Virus record (IMG/VR): IMGVR_UViG_3300025127_000022
Location: 1 to 64,000 of that record
Source of the DNA: a virus
Strand: one strand, 5' to 3'
DNA: 64,000 nucleotides
Part shown: one piece after another, positions 32,272 through 40,482 of the stretch
Position numbering within the stretch: the first letter of the stretch is position 1
Layout of the letters: every line of letters begins with the position of its first letter
Translations under genes and position numbers: made by a program
The notes under the pieces: generated by a model
Databases searched by the model: none
Seen by the model: only the letters and a program-made list of their open reading frames with translations
Told to the model about the DNA's origin: nothing

Positions 32272-33276
32272 ATGTTAGAACTTCTTGAGTCAAAAAATAA
32301 AACACATATATTATCTAAAAAACTACCTCTAGAGTTAGATAATCGACTTTATAGTATGATTCACCTAATAGGTGGAATGGACTTTAGAGACGTGATAAGA
32401 TTTGCAAATAATGCAAGTTTTGACCAGGTAACAGAACTACAACAGAAGGTAGAACAATTCCCATCAACCATAGAAGAAATAATGCCTTATGTAGGTGGTT
32501 TTCAGTACCTAAAGGACTCAAAAGAATACAATGAAATTTTAGATTTAATCTTTAGTCCTAACCCAGAAAACTTATATGAAGATGTGGAAGTAGGACCTGA
32601 CGGCCTATACAATACAGACACTAACCCCTATTTTACCAGATACATCACACCAGAATTAAAAAAGATATTATTTAAAATGTGGGACAAAAAAGGGAGACCT
32701 AGTTACACAGATTTAAAATTATTGGGTGTTGATTCTGAAGAGTTATTCAAAGACGAACCGTTTGCGAATGTTCCCGATATTATAATGCCTGTCTTAATGA
32801 TAGAATGGGTAGGGGGTATTCAAAATACAGAATTTGCTAAAGATAAGAGTTTTATTACATGGGAAGGTAATACACAAGGAAGAGGAGATGGATTAATAAG
32901 ATTTAGATTAGAACCTACAGGTTTTGATTATTCATTTGATGAACAAGAAAATTTTGGTGACGCGGGTTATTCATGTTGGTTTCTGAAAATATACATAGAT
33001 AAAAATTCTATAGTTCCACGTAGTTACATCACCAGTAATGACAAGTTAGAATGGGAAGGGAGCAAGTGGAAAAGTGGTAAAGGTTATGGGGTGACGGAAG
33101 ACGGATTTATAAAAATAACTAACTTATTCCCACCAGAGTATCTTAATAAAGAAATGTCATATAGAGACTACACCAACCCACAAATGGACCTCATCGAAGG
33201 AATGTGGGAAAGTTACACAGAGTTAGCTTGTGAGTACTTCTGTAGTTTTTGTAGAGTGGAAGTAGTCTTAGTTTAA
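32272..33276 (+). CDS. 334-residue hypothetical protein
   Basis: MLELLESKNKTHILSKKL does not fit the tag well. The body is alpha/beta with Trp- and Gly-rich strands (VLMIEWVGGIQNTEF, GRGDGLIRFRLEP, AGYSCWFLKIYID) and a Cys-rich end (LACEYFCSFCRVEVVLV). No family is recognised. Its own promoter and position among tagged genes suggest late expression. Confidence 0.6.
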   Translation: MLELLESKNKTHILSKKLPLELDNRLYSMIHLIGGMDFRDVIRFANNASFDQVTELQQKVEQFPSTIEEIMPYVGGFQYLKDSKEYNEILDLIFSPNPENLYEDVEVGPDGLYNTDTNPYFTRYITPELKKILFKMWDKKGRPSYTDLKLLGVDSEELFKDEPFANVPDIIMPVLMIEWVGGIQNTEFAKDKSFITWEGNTQGRGDGLIRFRLEPTGFDYSFDEQENFGDAGYSCWFLKIYIDKNSIVPRSYITSNDKLEWEGSKWKSGKGYGVTEDGFIKITNLFPPEYLNKEMSYRDYTNPQMDLIEGMWESYTELACEYFCSFCRVEVVLV

Positions 33277-33440
33277 AGACTTACTTTATCCTCACTGTAT
33301 TTTTTACCCTCCTTTATAGATTCTAAATAAGCTCTAACTTTAGTACCAAGAGTAAAATTATTAGGGTTTTCTTTTCTTAAATTTTGTAGTTTTTCCAAGA
33401 TTTCTATGTAATCATGGATTGTCATTATTTTTTCTTCCAT
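33273..33440 (-). CDS. 55-residue helical protein
   Basis: MEEKIMTIHDYIEILEKL then basic and helical. The ATG at 33440 directly follows the upstream stop; a longer start at 33464 would overlap it. It converges with the gene on the left by four bases. Confidence 0.5.
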   Translation of the reverse strand: MEEKIMTIHDYIEILEKLQNLRKENPNNFTLGTKVRAYLESIKEGKKYSEDKVSL

Positions 33441-33441
33441 T

Positions 33442-33627
33442 TTAAATTGTTTGAGTGAACCCACTTAAATCCAATGATAGTTGGTTAGGGTTATTGTTTT
33501 TAATTTTTCTTATATACGTATTTCGTTCTTTTCTTTTTTTAATAGTTCTGGTATGAGCCTTTACAAAAGTACCGTCTTTTCTTCTATATTCTTTTATATG
33601 AACTTCAATATACGTTTCCATAACCAT
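33442..33627 (-). CDS. Basic small protein with RRKDGTFVKAHTR motif
   Basis: A 61-residue protein if started at MVMETYIEVHI; an ATG at 33657 would add ten residues. The segment EYRRKDGTFVKAHTRTIKKR is a motif seen in many phage and bacterial small proteins of unknown role. Strongly basic. Confidence 0.5.
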   Translation of the reverse strand: MVMETYIEVHIKEYRRKDGTFVKAHTRTIKKRKERNTYIRKIKNNNPNQLSLDLSGFTQTI

Positions 33628-33657
33628 AATTTTAAACAATTTTTTATACTTTGTCAC

Positions 33658-33665
33658 TATTTATT
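33658..33665 (+). promoter_or_regulatory. TATTTATT phage promoter
   Basis: 14 nt before the ATG at 33680. Confidence 0.5.
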
Positions 33666-33679
33666 ATAAAAAAAGTATT

Positions 33680-34027
33680 ATGAATTTAAATCATCCACGT
33701 TGGGAAGGACATCAGTTTAATTATAGAAGGTCAAATCCTGTTCACTATAATAACTCAGCTGGTGAAACTTCTAGAATTAGAAACTTGCACTCCACTAACA
33801 CTGAATCAAGTAAGAATCAATTAAATGAATGGGCTAGTTTAAGTTCAGATAAGGGACAACTTAACATGGAACCAGAAAACCACGCCTTATCTGATGATAG
33901 ACATGGTTTGGTGGTTAACCATTTAAATGAAGTTAGTCGATATGTTGACCAAGAGTCACTACATGAATTTGTAGAAGAGGTTAATAAAGTCGAGGAAAGA
34001 TTAGGGTACGTTAAGAAAAATCGTTAA
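33680..34027 (+). CDS. 115-residue hypothetical protein
   Basis: A polar, Asn/Ser/His-rich first part (MNLNHPRWEGHQFNYRRS) and a helical C-terminal half (LHEFVEEVNKVEERLGY). No tag and no known domain. It converges with the following minus-strand gene by four bases. Confidence 0.55.
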   Translation: MNLNHPRWEGHQFNYRRSNPVHYNNSAGETSRIRNLHSTNTESSKNQLNEWASLSSDKGQLNMEPENHALSDDRHGLVVNHLNEVSRYVDQESLHEFVEEVNKVEERLGYVKKNR

Positions 34028-34491
34028 GCGTTACCCCAAGTAATTTTTTTAATATCAATCCTTCTTCCTCCCCATGCTCTTATATCTTCACAAATACCAA
34101 ATAATTTAAGATAATTAGCAATTTTTTTCTGGGAAATACTACGAATATGCTCTCTAATTCGTTTGTGGTGTTCGTGACCCCAAGCTCTATCATAACGGTA
34201 ATAGTCATTTCTTCCCACTTTAGCTACTTCTTCGATAGGTTTTAAGTTATTACCATCATCATTCCAAGAACCTCTAGTGGTTGCAGTTCCAGATACAACT
34301 ATATTAACATATAACTTACTCCAAGAAGTAGGATTAAGTGGCGTTTCGTCTTCATACCAGCGTTCTTCTGTAGTTCCGATGGTCTGAATTCGAACAGTAA
34401 TGTCCACACCAGTATCACGGTCTTCTAAACTGTTAAACTTAAATCTTTCTTTCTTAATAATCTGTTGTATTTTTTTCGGTAATCTTTTCAT
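34024..34491 (-). CDS. 155-residue hypothetical protein, host-like promoter
   Basis: An alpha/beta protein with KLYVNIVVSGTATTRGSW, YDRAWGHEHHKRIREHI and a Trp/Arg-rich end (IRAWGGRRIDIKKITW). No family is recognised. TATCTTTG lies 4 nt before its ATG, the same TTTGTAGTATG context as the CAP and M20 genes, so it is probably an early leaderless transcript. Confidence 0.6.
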   Translation of the reverse strand: MKRLPKKIQQIIKKERFKFNSLEDRDTGVDITVRIQTIGTTEERWYEDETPLNPTSWSKLYVNIVVSGTATTRGSWNDDGNNLKPIEEVAKVGRNDYYRYDRAWGHEHHKRIREHIRSISQKKIANYLKLFGICEDIRAWGGRRIDIKKITWGNA

Positions 34492-34495
34492 ACTA

Positions 34496-34503
34496 CAAAG
34501 ATA
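34496..34503 (-). promoter_or_regulatory. TATCTTTG host-like promoter, leaderless type
   Basis: 4 nt before the ATG at 34491. Confidence 0.5.
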
Positions 34504-34545
34504 ATAAAAAAATCCTAACCACCAAACTAAATGTGAAATAAAATA

Positions 34546-34553
34546 TATTTATT
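34546..34553 (+). promoter_or_regulatory. TATTTATT phage promoter, leaderless type
   Basis: 3 nt before the ATG at 34557. Confidence 0.55.
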
Positions 34554-34556
34554 GGT

Positions 34557-35966
34557 ATGAAAATTAAATTATCTGAAGAACAGTATAAAAAATTGATGAA
34601 CGAAATAGGTGGGTATGATGACCCAGCTACAGGTATGAGAGATGAACAAGCTATGATGGATAGAGTAATCGAAGCTTATAAAAATCTCACAAACGGAATG
34701 AATATACTTAGTGATTTAATTCCAGGTGTCATAGTACAAGACCGTCTGAGAAACCAACTGATGGAAATTAGAGAATCTTTAGTTAATCCGTTAAATGGAT
34801 TTAGTGCACTATTGAGGGATATCCATGGTCAACAAGATGAAGGACATATGGAAGATACAGATATCGAATTAGATGAAGGAAGAAAAAAGAAAAGAAAATC
34901 TAAAAAGAAAAAATCTAAAAAGAAAAAATCTAAAAAAGGTGATAGGTGTACTAGAATAGCTAAAAGAAAATATGATGTATGGCCTTCAGCTTATGCGTCA
35001 GGTGCGGTAGTTAGATGTAGGAGAGGAGAGATTTGGAAAGGACTTAACGAAGAAGATATTTCAAATGTTAATGAAGGTTGGTCTGACGAATATAAAAAAT
35101 CCATAGATTGTAATAACCCAAAAGGATTCTCACAAAAAGCTCACTGTGACGGTAAAAAAAAAGCGTCACTAGAAGAAGCTAAAAGAAAAAAAAGAAAATC
35201 AAAAAAAAGAAAGTTAACTTCTAAACCTAGTTCTGAAGGCAGTTTACGTGATTGGTTTAAAAGAAAAGGTGCTAAAGGTAGTACTGGAGGTTGGGTAGAT
35301 TGTAACGCACCCGATGGTGATGGTGGTTATAAATCCTGTGGTAGACAAAAAGGCGAAAAAAGAAGTAAGTATCCCGCTTGTAGACCAACACCGTCCGCGT
35401 GTAAAAGTAAGGGCAAAGGTAAAAAATGGGGAAAAAAAGCTTCACGTAACGAATCTTTAATGTACCACCTAAAAAATAATATTCCTTTAAATGAAAGTGT
35501 TTTTAGATATGGGAGTGACTCTCACTTTAACTTAATTAATGACGCTAGAAATTTATTTAAAGAAAATGAGTTACAATTAAATCCTGTAGAAAAAGATTTG
35601 GTGGAAAGTGATATGGGTAGATTTGGTTATTACCAAAATGAGTTAGTCCCGTTAGACTTACCAATGGAACTTAATGAAGCTGAATATAGAGGTAAAAAAG
35701 TTACATTAAACAAACCTAAAAGAGGTGGGTCTAAAGCGTATTACGTTTACGTTAAAAATCCAAAAACAGGGAATGTTAAAAAAGTGGCTTTTGGTTCTTC
35801 AGGTCTTAGAGCAAAAATTAATAATCGAGGTGCTGTTAAGAGTTTTGTAGCACGTCATAGATGTAAAGAAAAAAACGATAAAACTAAACCAGGTTATTGG
35901 TCCTGTAGATTACCTAGATATGCTAAATCTTTAGGATTATCTGGTGGAGGTGGACAATGGTGGTAA
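34557..35966 (+). CDS. Tagged basic protein with viral Cys domains
   Basis: A 469-residue protein. Tag MKIKLSEEQYKKLMNEIG. After a helical part comes a block of KKRKSKKKK repeats (~104-124), then RCTRIAKRKYDVWPSAYA, a second KKRKSKK block, SLRDWFKRKGAKGSTGGW with CNAPDGDGGYKSC (a domain I believe is DUF5872, found in phages and giant viruses), and a C-terminal domain with YYVYVKNPKTGNVKK and HRCKEKNDKTKPGYW. The basic blocks suggest binding to packaged DNA. DUF naming is from memory; the tag and basic blocks are seen directly. Confidence 0.7.
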   Translation: MKIKLSEEQYKKLMNEIGGYDDPATGMRDEQAMMDRVIEAYKNLTNGMNILSDLIPGVIVQDRLRNQLMEIRESLVNPLNGFSALLRDIHGQQDEGHMEDTDIELDEGRKKKRKSKKKKSKKKKSKKGDRCTRIAKRKYDVWPSAYASGAVVRCRRGEIWKGLNEEDISNVNEGWSDEYKKSIDCNNPKGFSQKAHCDGKKKASLEEAKRKKRKSKKRKLTSKPSSEGSLRDWFKRKGAKGSTGGWVDCNAPDGDGGYKSCGRQKGEKRSKYPACRPTPSACKSKGKGKKWGKKASRNESLMYHLKNNIPLNESVFRYGSDSHFNLINDARNLFKENELQLNPVEKDLVESDMGRFGYYQNELVPLDLPMELNEAEYRGKKVTLNKPKRGGSKAYYVYVKNPKTGNVKKVAFGSSGLRAKINNRGAVKSFVARHRCKEKNDKTKPGYWSCRLPRYAKSLGLSGGGGQWW

Positions 35967-35970
35967 TAAC

Positions 35971-36231
35971 ATGAATTTTCCATTTAAAGAACATACCCAA
36001 GATGGGTACCACATTAGAACTTTTTCACAAAAAGTAGATAGTGAAGAATTAATGTGGCATAGAGACAAAGAAGATAGAATAGTGGAATCTGTTGGTGACA
36101 CTAACTGGATGATTCAACTAGATGACAAATTACCACAACCACTAACAGAAAAAGTATTTATACCCAAAGAGGTGTATCACAGAGTAATAAAAGGAAATGG
36201 TGATTTAACAGTAAAAGTTAAAAAATTATGA
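35971..36231 (+). CDS. Small cupin-like protein
   Basis: An 86-residue protein, MNFPFKEHTQDGYHIRTF, with LMWHRDKEDRIVESVG, WMIQLDDKLPQPL, VFIPKEVYHRVIKG and LTVKVKKL. This is the strand order of a small cupin with WHRD and HRVIKG as possible metal-contact regions. Phage homologues of this type are common, with unknown role. A longer open frame from 35944 overlaps the upstream gene and is rejected. It overlaps the SOD start by four bases. Confidence 0.65.
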   Translation: MNFPFKEHTQDGYHIRTFSQKVDSEELMWHRDKEDRIVESVGDTNWMIQLDDKLPQPLTEKVFIPKEVYHRVIKGNGDLTVKVKKL

Positions 36232-36875
36232 AAATTAGAATAACAGAGTCACAATATAATTTAATTCTAGAAGGTAAAGAAGATAACTTTAAAAGAGTTA
36301 AACTTCCTTATGACTATTCTGATTTAGAAAAATTTGTCGGTAGAGAAACCATGTGGGAGCACTATAATCGTCATTATAAAGGTTACACCACCAAACTTAA
36401 TGAAGCGTTTTCCCATAGAAAAAATCCACCTAAAGATATTGTAGGTATTATTAAAAACATTGGTAGGTACGATAAATTTACCAGAGATAATGCGGGTGGT
36501 TATTATAATCATAGTTTATTCTGGAATTACTTAAGTCCTAAACCTACTAAACCCTCACCAGAATTAAGTAAAAAAATAAATGAGGATTTTGGGAGTATGT
36601 CTAAATTTAAAAAGAAATTTGACGAAGAGTCTGCTAAAGTTTTTGGTTCAGGTTGGTGCTGGTTAGTATTTAAAAGTGGTAAACTCAAAGTTATTACTAC
36701 ACCAAACCAAGATAACCCTCTTATGGATAATTTAGGTAAACCTCTTTTAGGGTTAGATGTGTGGGAACACGCTTACTATTTAAATTACATGGCAGACCGT
36801 AAAAAATACATTAAAAATTTCTGGAAAGTAGTTAACTGGGATACAGTTTCTAAAGAATTTAATTTGGTAGTTTAA
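36228..36875 (+). CDS. Tagged Fe/Mn superoxide dismutase
   Basis: A 215-residue protein: an N-terminal tag MKIRITESQYNLILEGKE (1-18) followed by a complete iron/manganese SOD. Metal ligands: His45 (MWEHYNRHYKGY), His95 (NHSLFWNYL), Asp177 and His181 (LDVWEHAYYL). The SOD core markers GSGWCWLV and DNPLMDNLGKPLLGLDVWEHA are present. It converts superoxide to H2O2 and O2. The tag is the same as on neighbouring non-enzymatic proteins, so I infer packaging in the head and delivery to the cell with the DNA, where it could blunt an oxidative burst. Overlaps the cupin gene by four bases. Confidence 0.92.
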   Translation: MKIRITESQYNLILEGKEDNFKRVKLPYDYSDLEKFVGRETMWEHYNRHYKGYTTKLNEAFSHRKNPPKDIVGIIKNIGRYDKFTRDNAGGYYNHSLFWNYLSPKPTKPSPELSKKINEDFGSMSKFKKKFDEESAKVFGSGWCWLVFKSGKLKVITTPNQDNPLMDNLGKPLLGLDVWEHAYYLNYMADRKKYIKNFWKVVNWDTVSKEFNLVV

Positions 36876-36886
36876 AAAATTTTACT

Positions 36887-36894
36887 TATATTTG
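36887..36894 (+). promoter_or_regulatory. TATATTTG host-like promoter
   Basis: 25 nt before the ATG at 36920. Confidence 0.5.
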
Positions 36895-36919
36895 TATTAT
36901 AATATTTAAACCGATACAA

Positions 36920-37201
36920 ATGACAGTAAAAGAATTAAAAGAAAAATGTAGAGAACAAGGTCTGAAAGTTTCAGGTACTAAACAACAACTACTTGACCGA
37001 TTAAATAATCCTGACAGTGAAGATGTCATGACTCTACCTAACTCTAATAAAGTAATCGTAGGATTTGCACTAAAAGACCCCAACAAAATTAAACTTAATC
37101 CCTTACTTCTTAAAGGATTCGCTCATTTCAAGTATTATTCTTGCGATAAATGGTATTATGAAGTTAATAAAGAAAAATGGGCTGAAGCGTTAAAATCTTA
37201 A
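36920..37201 (+). CDS. SAP-domain DNA-binding protein
   Basis: A 93-residue protein. Residues 1-32 (VKELKEKCREQGLKVSGT then KQQLLDRL) form a SAP helix-turn-helix motif that binds AT-rich DNA. The C-terminal part (IVGFALKDPNKIKLNPLL, then WYYEVNKEKW) looks like a WGR- or BRCT-unlike small alpha/beta piece that I cannot name. A host-like promoter and DNA binding fit an early regulator or replication role. Confidence 0.75.
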   Translation: MTVKELKEKCREQGLKVSGTKQQLLDRLNNPDSEDVMTLPNSNKVIVGFALKDPNKIKLNPLLLKGFAHFKYYSCDKWYYEVNKEKWAEALKS

Positions 37202-37246
37202 AAAAAAAAGATAAAAAAAGTGACTTATCGTAATTTTTGATATATT

Positions 37247-37254
37247 TATCTTTG
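37247..37254 (+). promoter_or_regulatory. TATCTTTG host-like promoter
   Basis: TATCTTTG lies 2 nt before the hairpin that starts the candidate RNA at 37257; no start codon and reading frame follow. Confidence 0.4.
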
Positions 37255-37256
37255 TA

Positions 37257-37325
37257 TTACCTTAACAGGTAAAACTTTTACTTTCCTCATCATAAAAAAA
37301 AGGGACCCTCGGGTCCCTTTTTGTT
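37257..37325 (+). ncRNA. Candidate small RNA ending in a terminator
   Basis: A ~70-nt unit between a host-like promoter box and a strong terminator. It begins with a perfect hairpin TTACCT-TAAC-AGGTAA (37257-37272), has a pyrimidine-rich linker (AACTTTTACTTTCC), and ends with the terminator hairpin at 37299-37320. No open reading frame fits inside. It could instead be only the 3' end of the SAP transcript. Confidence 0.4.
37299..37325 (+). terminator. Rho-independent terminator
   Basis: Stem AAAGGGACC / GGTCCCTTT with loop CTCG, then TTGTTTT. Confidence 0.9.
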
Positions 37326-37416
37326 TTAGATACTTTCTCTCCTTTTTAAAATTTTTAGTAATGTTTATTTAACTAGTTACATCTATAAATATCATGTAAA
37401 AAGCGTAAAATAACCG

Positions 37417-37761
37417 TTACCTCCAAAAAATCTGTATCATTACTAACACTAAAGCAAGTGATAAAGAAACAAATGTTTTGGTGGTGATACCCTCACCCAT
37501 AAAAAACCAAGTACACGCAGCAAATATAAAAATTCCTAAACCAAAGCCTAAAAGTCTTTGAGCCCATAGAACATTATTAAATCCCTGATAACCAAGTTTA
37601 GTGGCTACTATAAAAAAATAACTAACTGGTGCACCCATTAAAGAAAGTACCAGTGGGTTTTTATCAAACCATTTCCAAATAAATTGGCCATTTAACTGAA
37701 ACCAAACACATATTTGCCCTACCATGAGGAGTAACATACAAAGTAATATATCTTTATTCAT
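37417..37761 (-). CDS. Four-helix membrane protein
   Basis: A 114-residue protein with four hydrophobic segments: ILLCMLLLMVGQICVWFQ, PLVLSLMGAPVSYFFIVA, LLGFGLGIFIFAACTWFF and FVSLSLALVLVMIQIFW. It has the form of a small integral membrane protein of a type found in marine bacteria and phages; the function is unknown to me. Confidence 0.65.
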   Translation of the reverse strand: MNKDILLCMLLLMVGQICVWFQLNGQFIWKWFDKNPLVLSLMGAPVSYFFIVATKLGYQGFNNVLWAQRLLGFGLGIFIFAACTWFFMGEGITTKTFVSLSLALVLVMIQIFWR

Positions 37762-37799
37762 AATTAAAATATAGTATTTTTATTTAAACAAGTCCACGA

Positions 37800-37807
37800 T
37801 ATTTATT
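37800..37807 (+). promoter_or_regulatory. TATTTATT phage promoter, leaderless type
   Basis: 5 nt before the ATG at 37813. Confidence 0.55.
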
Positions 37808-37812
37808 ATTAT

Positions 37813-40482
37813 ATGGAAAAATACAATCCTAAAATACAAAAAGAGTTAGTACAAATTTACCTAGAAAAATTCTGGCCTAAGTGGCGTAGAGAAATTTTTG
37901 GTGAATTATATCGTACTTTCCATCCTAGTACTTATGAAGAGAGTTTTTCGAAGCCTACAGACAACTTTATCGACATGTTAGATATTCTAGAAGATAAGGC
38001 GGTACGAGAAGGTGTAAAATTAGGTTTAATTAATCCAGATACTTTTAATAGTTTTCCTAGATTAGATGGTGAATTAATTATAGATGAAGGGGCTAATTTA
38101 GATTGGGTACATGGTATGTTACTTTATTCAGTAGTATATGATTTGGTGATGGACTTCAGATGTTACGAAGGTGCAAATGGTATTGACCCTAATTGTGAAG
38201 GAAAATATATGAATGATTTTTACTGTCTTAAACAAGTCTACGAAAAGTTATACGATTATATGTTAATGTTAGAAGATTTTAATATACCTGTCGGGGAATT
38301 AATTGGTCAAGAAAAATTAAAAAAAATTCCACTGGTGGATTTACCAGTAGAAGAAGAATGTAGTGGTCACAAACATTCGTGGAAAAGAATAGATAGAGAA
38401 ACTGAAGAATGTAGAGGAAGAGGTGGTTGTGGTCTTTTAAGAACTAACGCACTGGAACCAGGAGTTATGTGGAGAGGAACTGATGGTATTAATGATGAAG
38501 AAACTGAAGTTGTGGATACATTATATGGTGTAGATAATAACCAAGGTTTTGATGAAGATGATGTAATTCAGGATTACCAAGACCCTAACGAATTATTACA
38601 AGAAGCTTTAAAGGATGATACTGAGGTACAATACCTTTTAGATAATATAGACCTCGTTAAAGTAATGAAGGGACCAGACTCAATTCTTATCTCTGATTAT
38701 GTGGAAGGACTACGCGAGTGGGGAAGATATAATACGATTATGACAGATTTATCTCCATTTCTAACTGACCCAGAGACTGTACTTAAAGGAGAATTATCTT
38801 CAGAGATAATGCAGTGGGCAACCGAAAACGAATCTTGGCCCCCAAACTATGAAGAATTCTTCAACCAACAGGAAGACCCTTTACCTTACTTATGGGCTAT
38901 GAGACAAAAGATTAGAGACGCTATGACCAGATTAACCATGAGGTCTATGGAACAAACTGGCGAACCTATGGATATGGATAATGTAAATAAAATATTCAAA
39001 GAGTTAGCTAGAAGAATTTATGTTTTCGTATTACGTGGACCTCATCTTAAAAGAGCACAGGATAGAAAAAGAAGATTAGATGAAGCTGATGAACTTAATC
39101 CACCAGTACAAATAGGTGACGTAATAGAGTTACTACACTTAGAAGACCCATACAGTCCTATTCCACTTTTAACTAAAGGGATTGTTGTTGGATTCGATAA
39201 AGACCCGTGGGAAAATAGATTATTAGTTAGATGGATTATAGACCCTGATGGTCCAGAGTTTAAGAATATGCCTTTATATCCATCCATAGACGCTTATAGA
39301 CTCGTTAGAAGTGAAGAACTACTAGAAGAATCAATAATATTAAATGAACAATCCACACAAACAATTGATTACACCAGTATAAGTGAACCTAAATTCTATG
39401 GTGGTAAAGGGTTTGTATTTTTAAAAACTAATGATAAAATACGTCCTGGAGTTGAACAACTTGTCCTAGTGGGTCCCACATCCAACCACCCAACCATATC
39501 TATAGATTCTTTTGAAGCACGTCCAGGAAAATATGGAGGACTACAAGTAAATTACAATGTGGATACAAGAGGAGATTTTGATTTACTATTTAAAAAATTA
39601 GAAAGAACACAACCTAAAGAAAAAACTTGTAACTTTAATTGGGTCACTAACCCCAAATATTGGACAAGAAGTTCTTGGAGAAAAAAGTTAGCTAAAGTAA
39701 TTCAAGATAGTCTTAATGAAATGTATGCTCAATATAAGGCTCCAGATGGATTACCAACACCTAATCATATTAAAAATGGTTTTATTAATGTCCCTGGTAC
39801 TGAAGCTCATGGAACTAATCATGGATGGTCTATTTTAAACTTTTTTCAAACTAACCCGTTAGTTAGACAAATTTTAATTAAAGAGTATGAAAAATTTGTT
39901 AATAACCAAGACGGAAATGATATAAAATATGCGGTAGGTTGTAAATTTAATATAGATGAGTTTATAAACTGGATTGGTACTAACAAACAATCTCTTTTCG
40001 GTATGAATAGTTCCACGTTCAAAGAAATGGTGAGAAGAAATCAGTCTTCTTGGAAGAAGGGGAACGAAAACGAACAGAAAGCCGCTCAAGAACTAATGAA
40101 ATTATATGATGGGTGGGATGTTATATATGGTGGTGAACCAGGTATTTTTAGAGATGCTTTAGAAGGTTCTGATATTAGAATTACTAATAAAGAAACGGGT
40201 GAAAGTATGGAAATACAAGTTAAACCCTTACAAAAATCCAGTGATGTTTATCAACAAGATGGTAAATGGTGGGTTAAGTCTGGATGGTTAAAACAATACC
40301 CACTTAGTGTAACACACTATTTATTCGGACCTTCAAAAGATTCTGATGAAAAGGTAGTTATTTTTAAAAATGAAGGACAGGGACCCACACACACTAAAGA
40401 AGGTGAATTTATGATATTTAACTCACCACCATTAAATAAAGGTGTTGTTAATGAATCAGTTTATAGTTCTTTTTGGAGTTAA
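37813..40482 (+). CDS. Large protein with PD-(D/E)XK-like C-terminal domain
   Basis: An 889-residue protein, MEKYNPKIQKELVQIYLE. Residues ~190-210 hold a possible zinc site (CSGHKHSW and CRGRGGC). The middle (~400-520) contains IGDVIELLHLEDPY and LVRWIIDPDGPEF, a possible small barrel. The C-terminus (~745-805) has GNENEQKAAQELMKL, GSDIRI and MEIQVK, the E-...-D-...-(Q/E)xK pattern of PD-(D/E)XK nucleases. No tag is present. One end overlaps the convergent 40479 gene. A virion-associated or DNA-processing nuclease is an inference. Confidence 0.6.
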   Translation: MEKYNPKIQKELVQIYLEKFWPKWRREIFGELYRTFHPSTYEESFSKPTDNFIDMLDILEDKAVREGVKLGLINPDTFNSFPRLDGELIIDEGANLDWVHGMLLYSVVYDLVMDFRCYEGANGIDPNCEGKYMNDFYCLKQVYEKLYDYMLMLEDFNIPVGELIGQEKLKKIPLVDLPVEEECSGHKHSWKRIDRETEECRGRGGCGLLRTNALEPGVMWRGTDGINDEETEVVDTLYGVDNNQGFDEDDVIQDYQDPNELLQEALKDDTEVQYLLDNIDLVKVMKGPDSILISDYVEGLREWGRYNTIMTDLSPFLTDPETVLKGELSSEIMQWATENESWPPNYEEFFNQQEDPLPYLWAMRQKIRDAMTRLTMRSMEQTGEPMDMDNVNKIFKELARRIYVFVLRGPHLKRAQDRKRRLDEADELNPPVQIGDVIELLHLEDPYSPIPLLTKGIVVGFDKDPWENRLLVRWIIDPDGPEFKNMPLYPSIDAYRLVRSEELLEESIILNEQSTQTIDYTSISEPKFYGGKGFVFLKTNDKIRPGVEQLVLVGPTSNHPTISIDSFEARPGKYGGLQVNYNVDTRGDFDLLFKKLERTQPKEKTCNFNWVTNPKYWTRSSWRKKLAKVIQDSLNEMYAQYKAPDGLPTPNHIKNGFINVPGTEAHGTNHGWSILNFFQTNPLVRQILIKEYEKFVNNQDGNDIKYAVGCKFNIDEFINWIGTNKQSLFGMNSSTFKEMVRRNQSSWKKGNENEQKAAQELMKLYDGWDVIYGGEPGIFRDALEGSDIRITNKETGESMEIQVKPLQKSSDVYQQDGKWWVKSGWLKQYPLSVTHYLFGPSKDSDEKVVIFKNEGQGPTHTKEGEFMIFNSPPLNKGVVNESVYSSFWS

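Noticed and set aside
37384-37391. TATAAATA, a minus-strand TATTTATA promoter or a T4-style late box
   Set aside because: No gene starts downstream in either direction within a reasonable distance; probably chance or weak antisense transcription.
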